Shown here: one piece after another, positions 63,341 to 64,000 of the stretch
Numbering within the stretch: position 1 is the first letter of the stretch
Layout of the letters: the number at the start of each line of letters is the position of its first letter
Program-made: the position numbers and the translations under genes
NCBI GenBank assembly: GCA_964486075.1
Contig: CAZALU010000002.1
Coordinates: 1 to 64,000 of the forward strand
Origin: JAHIJO01 sp964486075
GTDB lineage: Bacteria > Verrucomicrobiota > Kiritimatiellia > JAAZAB01
Reading direction: 5' to 3'
Length of the DNA stretch: 64,000 nucleotides
Notes under the pieces: generated by a model
What the model was told of the DNA's origin: nothing
The model's input: the letters and a program-made list of their open reading frames with translations, nothing else
Database searches by the model: none

Positions 63341-64000
63341 ATGTACTACAAATGGAATGGTTTATTAGCTTTACTCTTGCTGACACTGAACGCCGCCCCC
63401 ACCTGGGCTATAACCTTTGTCCAGACCAACACTTTCGACCTTGCTTCGCGGGAAAACCTGTCCTCCGAGATGGCGCTGATGGCTAACAACATTGTCTTGG
63501 CCGGAGATGCATGTGAGGATGTCTTCTTGATGGCCACCCCGGCTTCAATGGGTAGTGATAACCCCGAGGACGGTTCGGTTATGCTGTCCGGAACGTTTCA
63601 TAACGATGTCTGGGCCATGGGGAAACGCATAATGTTGACCGGCGAAATCAGGGATCATGCCCGCTTCGCGGGCCAGTCTATCGTGTTGAACGGATCTATT
63701 GCCAATTCTTCCGTTTTTATAGGGAACACGGTTCATTTAAGCCGCTCCGCCGATATCGCTGCCGATGCTTTGTTGATGGGACAAGATTTGATTATCGAGG
63801 GTTGGGTCGAAGGCAATCTCTCGCTGATAGGTCAAAATGTAACCTTGGCCGGCACCATCGGGCAGGATGTCGAAATCACGGCCCAGGATTTGGTGGCCTT
63901 GCCCGGAACCGAAATCATGGGTAATTTGACATATCGTTGTCCCCGTGAATTCGTGCCTGACAGCCGGGTTATCGTTCACGGGAAGATAATCCGCAAGCCA
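63341..64000 (+). CDS. Secreted polymer-forming (bactofilin-like) protein, 3' end outside window
   Basis: The frame opens at 63341 after AAGGA and runs open to the end of the window, 220 codons. A signal peptide (MYYKWNGLLALLLLTLNAAP) ends near TWAIT. The rest shows repeated short units such as ILTGEIRD-like, IVLNGSIANSSVFIG, LIIEGWVEGNLSLIGQNVTL and AGTIGQDVEI, the beta-helix pattern of polymer-forming cytoskeletal or bactofilin-like proteins. With a signal peptide it acts outside the cytoplasm, unlike classic bactofilins; secreted relatives often carry C-terminal membrane segments. Confidence 0.75.
   Translation, partial: MYYKWNGLLALLLLTLNAAPTWAITFVQTNTFDLASRENLSSEMALMANNIVLAGDACEDVFLMATPASMGSDNPEDGSVMLSGTFHNDVWAMGKRIMLTGEIRDHARFAGQSIVLNGSIANSSVFIGNTVHLSRSADIAADALLMGQDLIIEGWVEGNLSLIGQNVTLAGTIGQDVEITAQDLVALPGTEIMGNLTYRCPREFVPDSRVIVHGKIIRKP

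Noticed and set aside
1..64000. tRNA, tmRNA or SRP RNA genes
   Set aside because: I looked for T-loop (GTTCRANYC) and other conserved cores in the gaps and found none outside coding sequence; only rnpB was supported.

Overview
The window looks like a chromosome segment of a Gram-negative member of the PVC superphylum, most likely a Kiritimatiellota, Lentisphaerota or Verrucomicrobiota type organism. This rests on a Minf_1886-family protein (a family known from Verrucomicrobia and Planctomycetes), several uroporphyrinogen-decarboxylase-like paralogues beside glycan-degrading enzymes, lipid A type acyltransferases, GatCAB, and many short hairpin repeats between genes. This placement is an inference from gene content; no 16S rRNA gene lies in the window.

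Region 1 (about 0.7-13.2 kb, minus strand) is a long translation and RNA-decay operon read nusA-infB-rbfA-truB-ribF-rpsO-pnp, followed by a HIT hydrolase, the Minf_1886 protein and an M16 peptidase. A good sigma-70-type promoter lies upstream of nusA. The usual rimP is absent. Two different hairpin-rich repeats interrupt the operon. Region 2 (13.5-17.2 kb) holds a binding protein and a fused permease of a ferric-iron-like ABC importer with no ATPase nearby. Region 3 (17.5-20.8 kb) has a GH130 phosphorylase and a secreted sialate O-acetylesterase with a C-terminal CBM9-like domain. Region 4 (21.3-22.2 kb) is rpmH-rnpA-yidD, without dnaA or yidC beside it. Region 5 (22.7-29.4 kb) has a DedA-like membrane protein, two outer-membrane barrel candidates, pyruvate kinase and a dksA-lspA-miaA-radC cluster.

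Region 6 (29.4-38.6 kb) is accessory. It has four URO-D-superfamily proteins that differ in their metal-ligand residues, a cupin, an isoprenylcysteine-methyltransferase-like membrane protein, an unassigned 664-residue glycosidase-like protein and an lpxA homologue. Region 7 (38.7-43.7 kb) has a periplasmic SurA/PpiD-like chaperone, a GT2 glycosyltransferase, an LpxL-type acyltransferase, lipoyl synthase and a YkgJ-type cysteine-cluster protein. Region 8 (43.7-55 kb) mixes glycan enzymes (a frameshifted GH29 fucosidase, a heavily decayed GH38 mannosidase and an intact GH4 enzyme) with comEC, a GspC-like protein, the RNase P RNA gene rnpB, a zinc-ribbon coiled-coil protein and queF. Region 9 (55-62.9 kb, minus strand) is a run of PilB/GspE-PilT-PilB/GspE ATPases preceded by gatC-gatA-gatB. 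The window ends inside a secreted polymer-forming (bactofilin-like) protein.

The most unusual signal lies between the genes. A roughly 175-bp element made of five consecutive hairpins occurs twice in opposite orientation, with one 35-nt hairpin identical in both copies. A separate 142-bp element with short inverted ends occurs in two full copies and one solo end. There are also several REP-like hairpin families and a set of heptamer tandem repeats that differ in sequence but share the 7-bp period.
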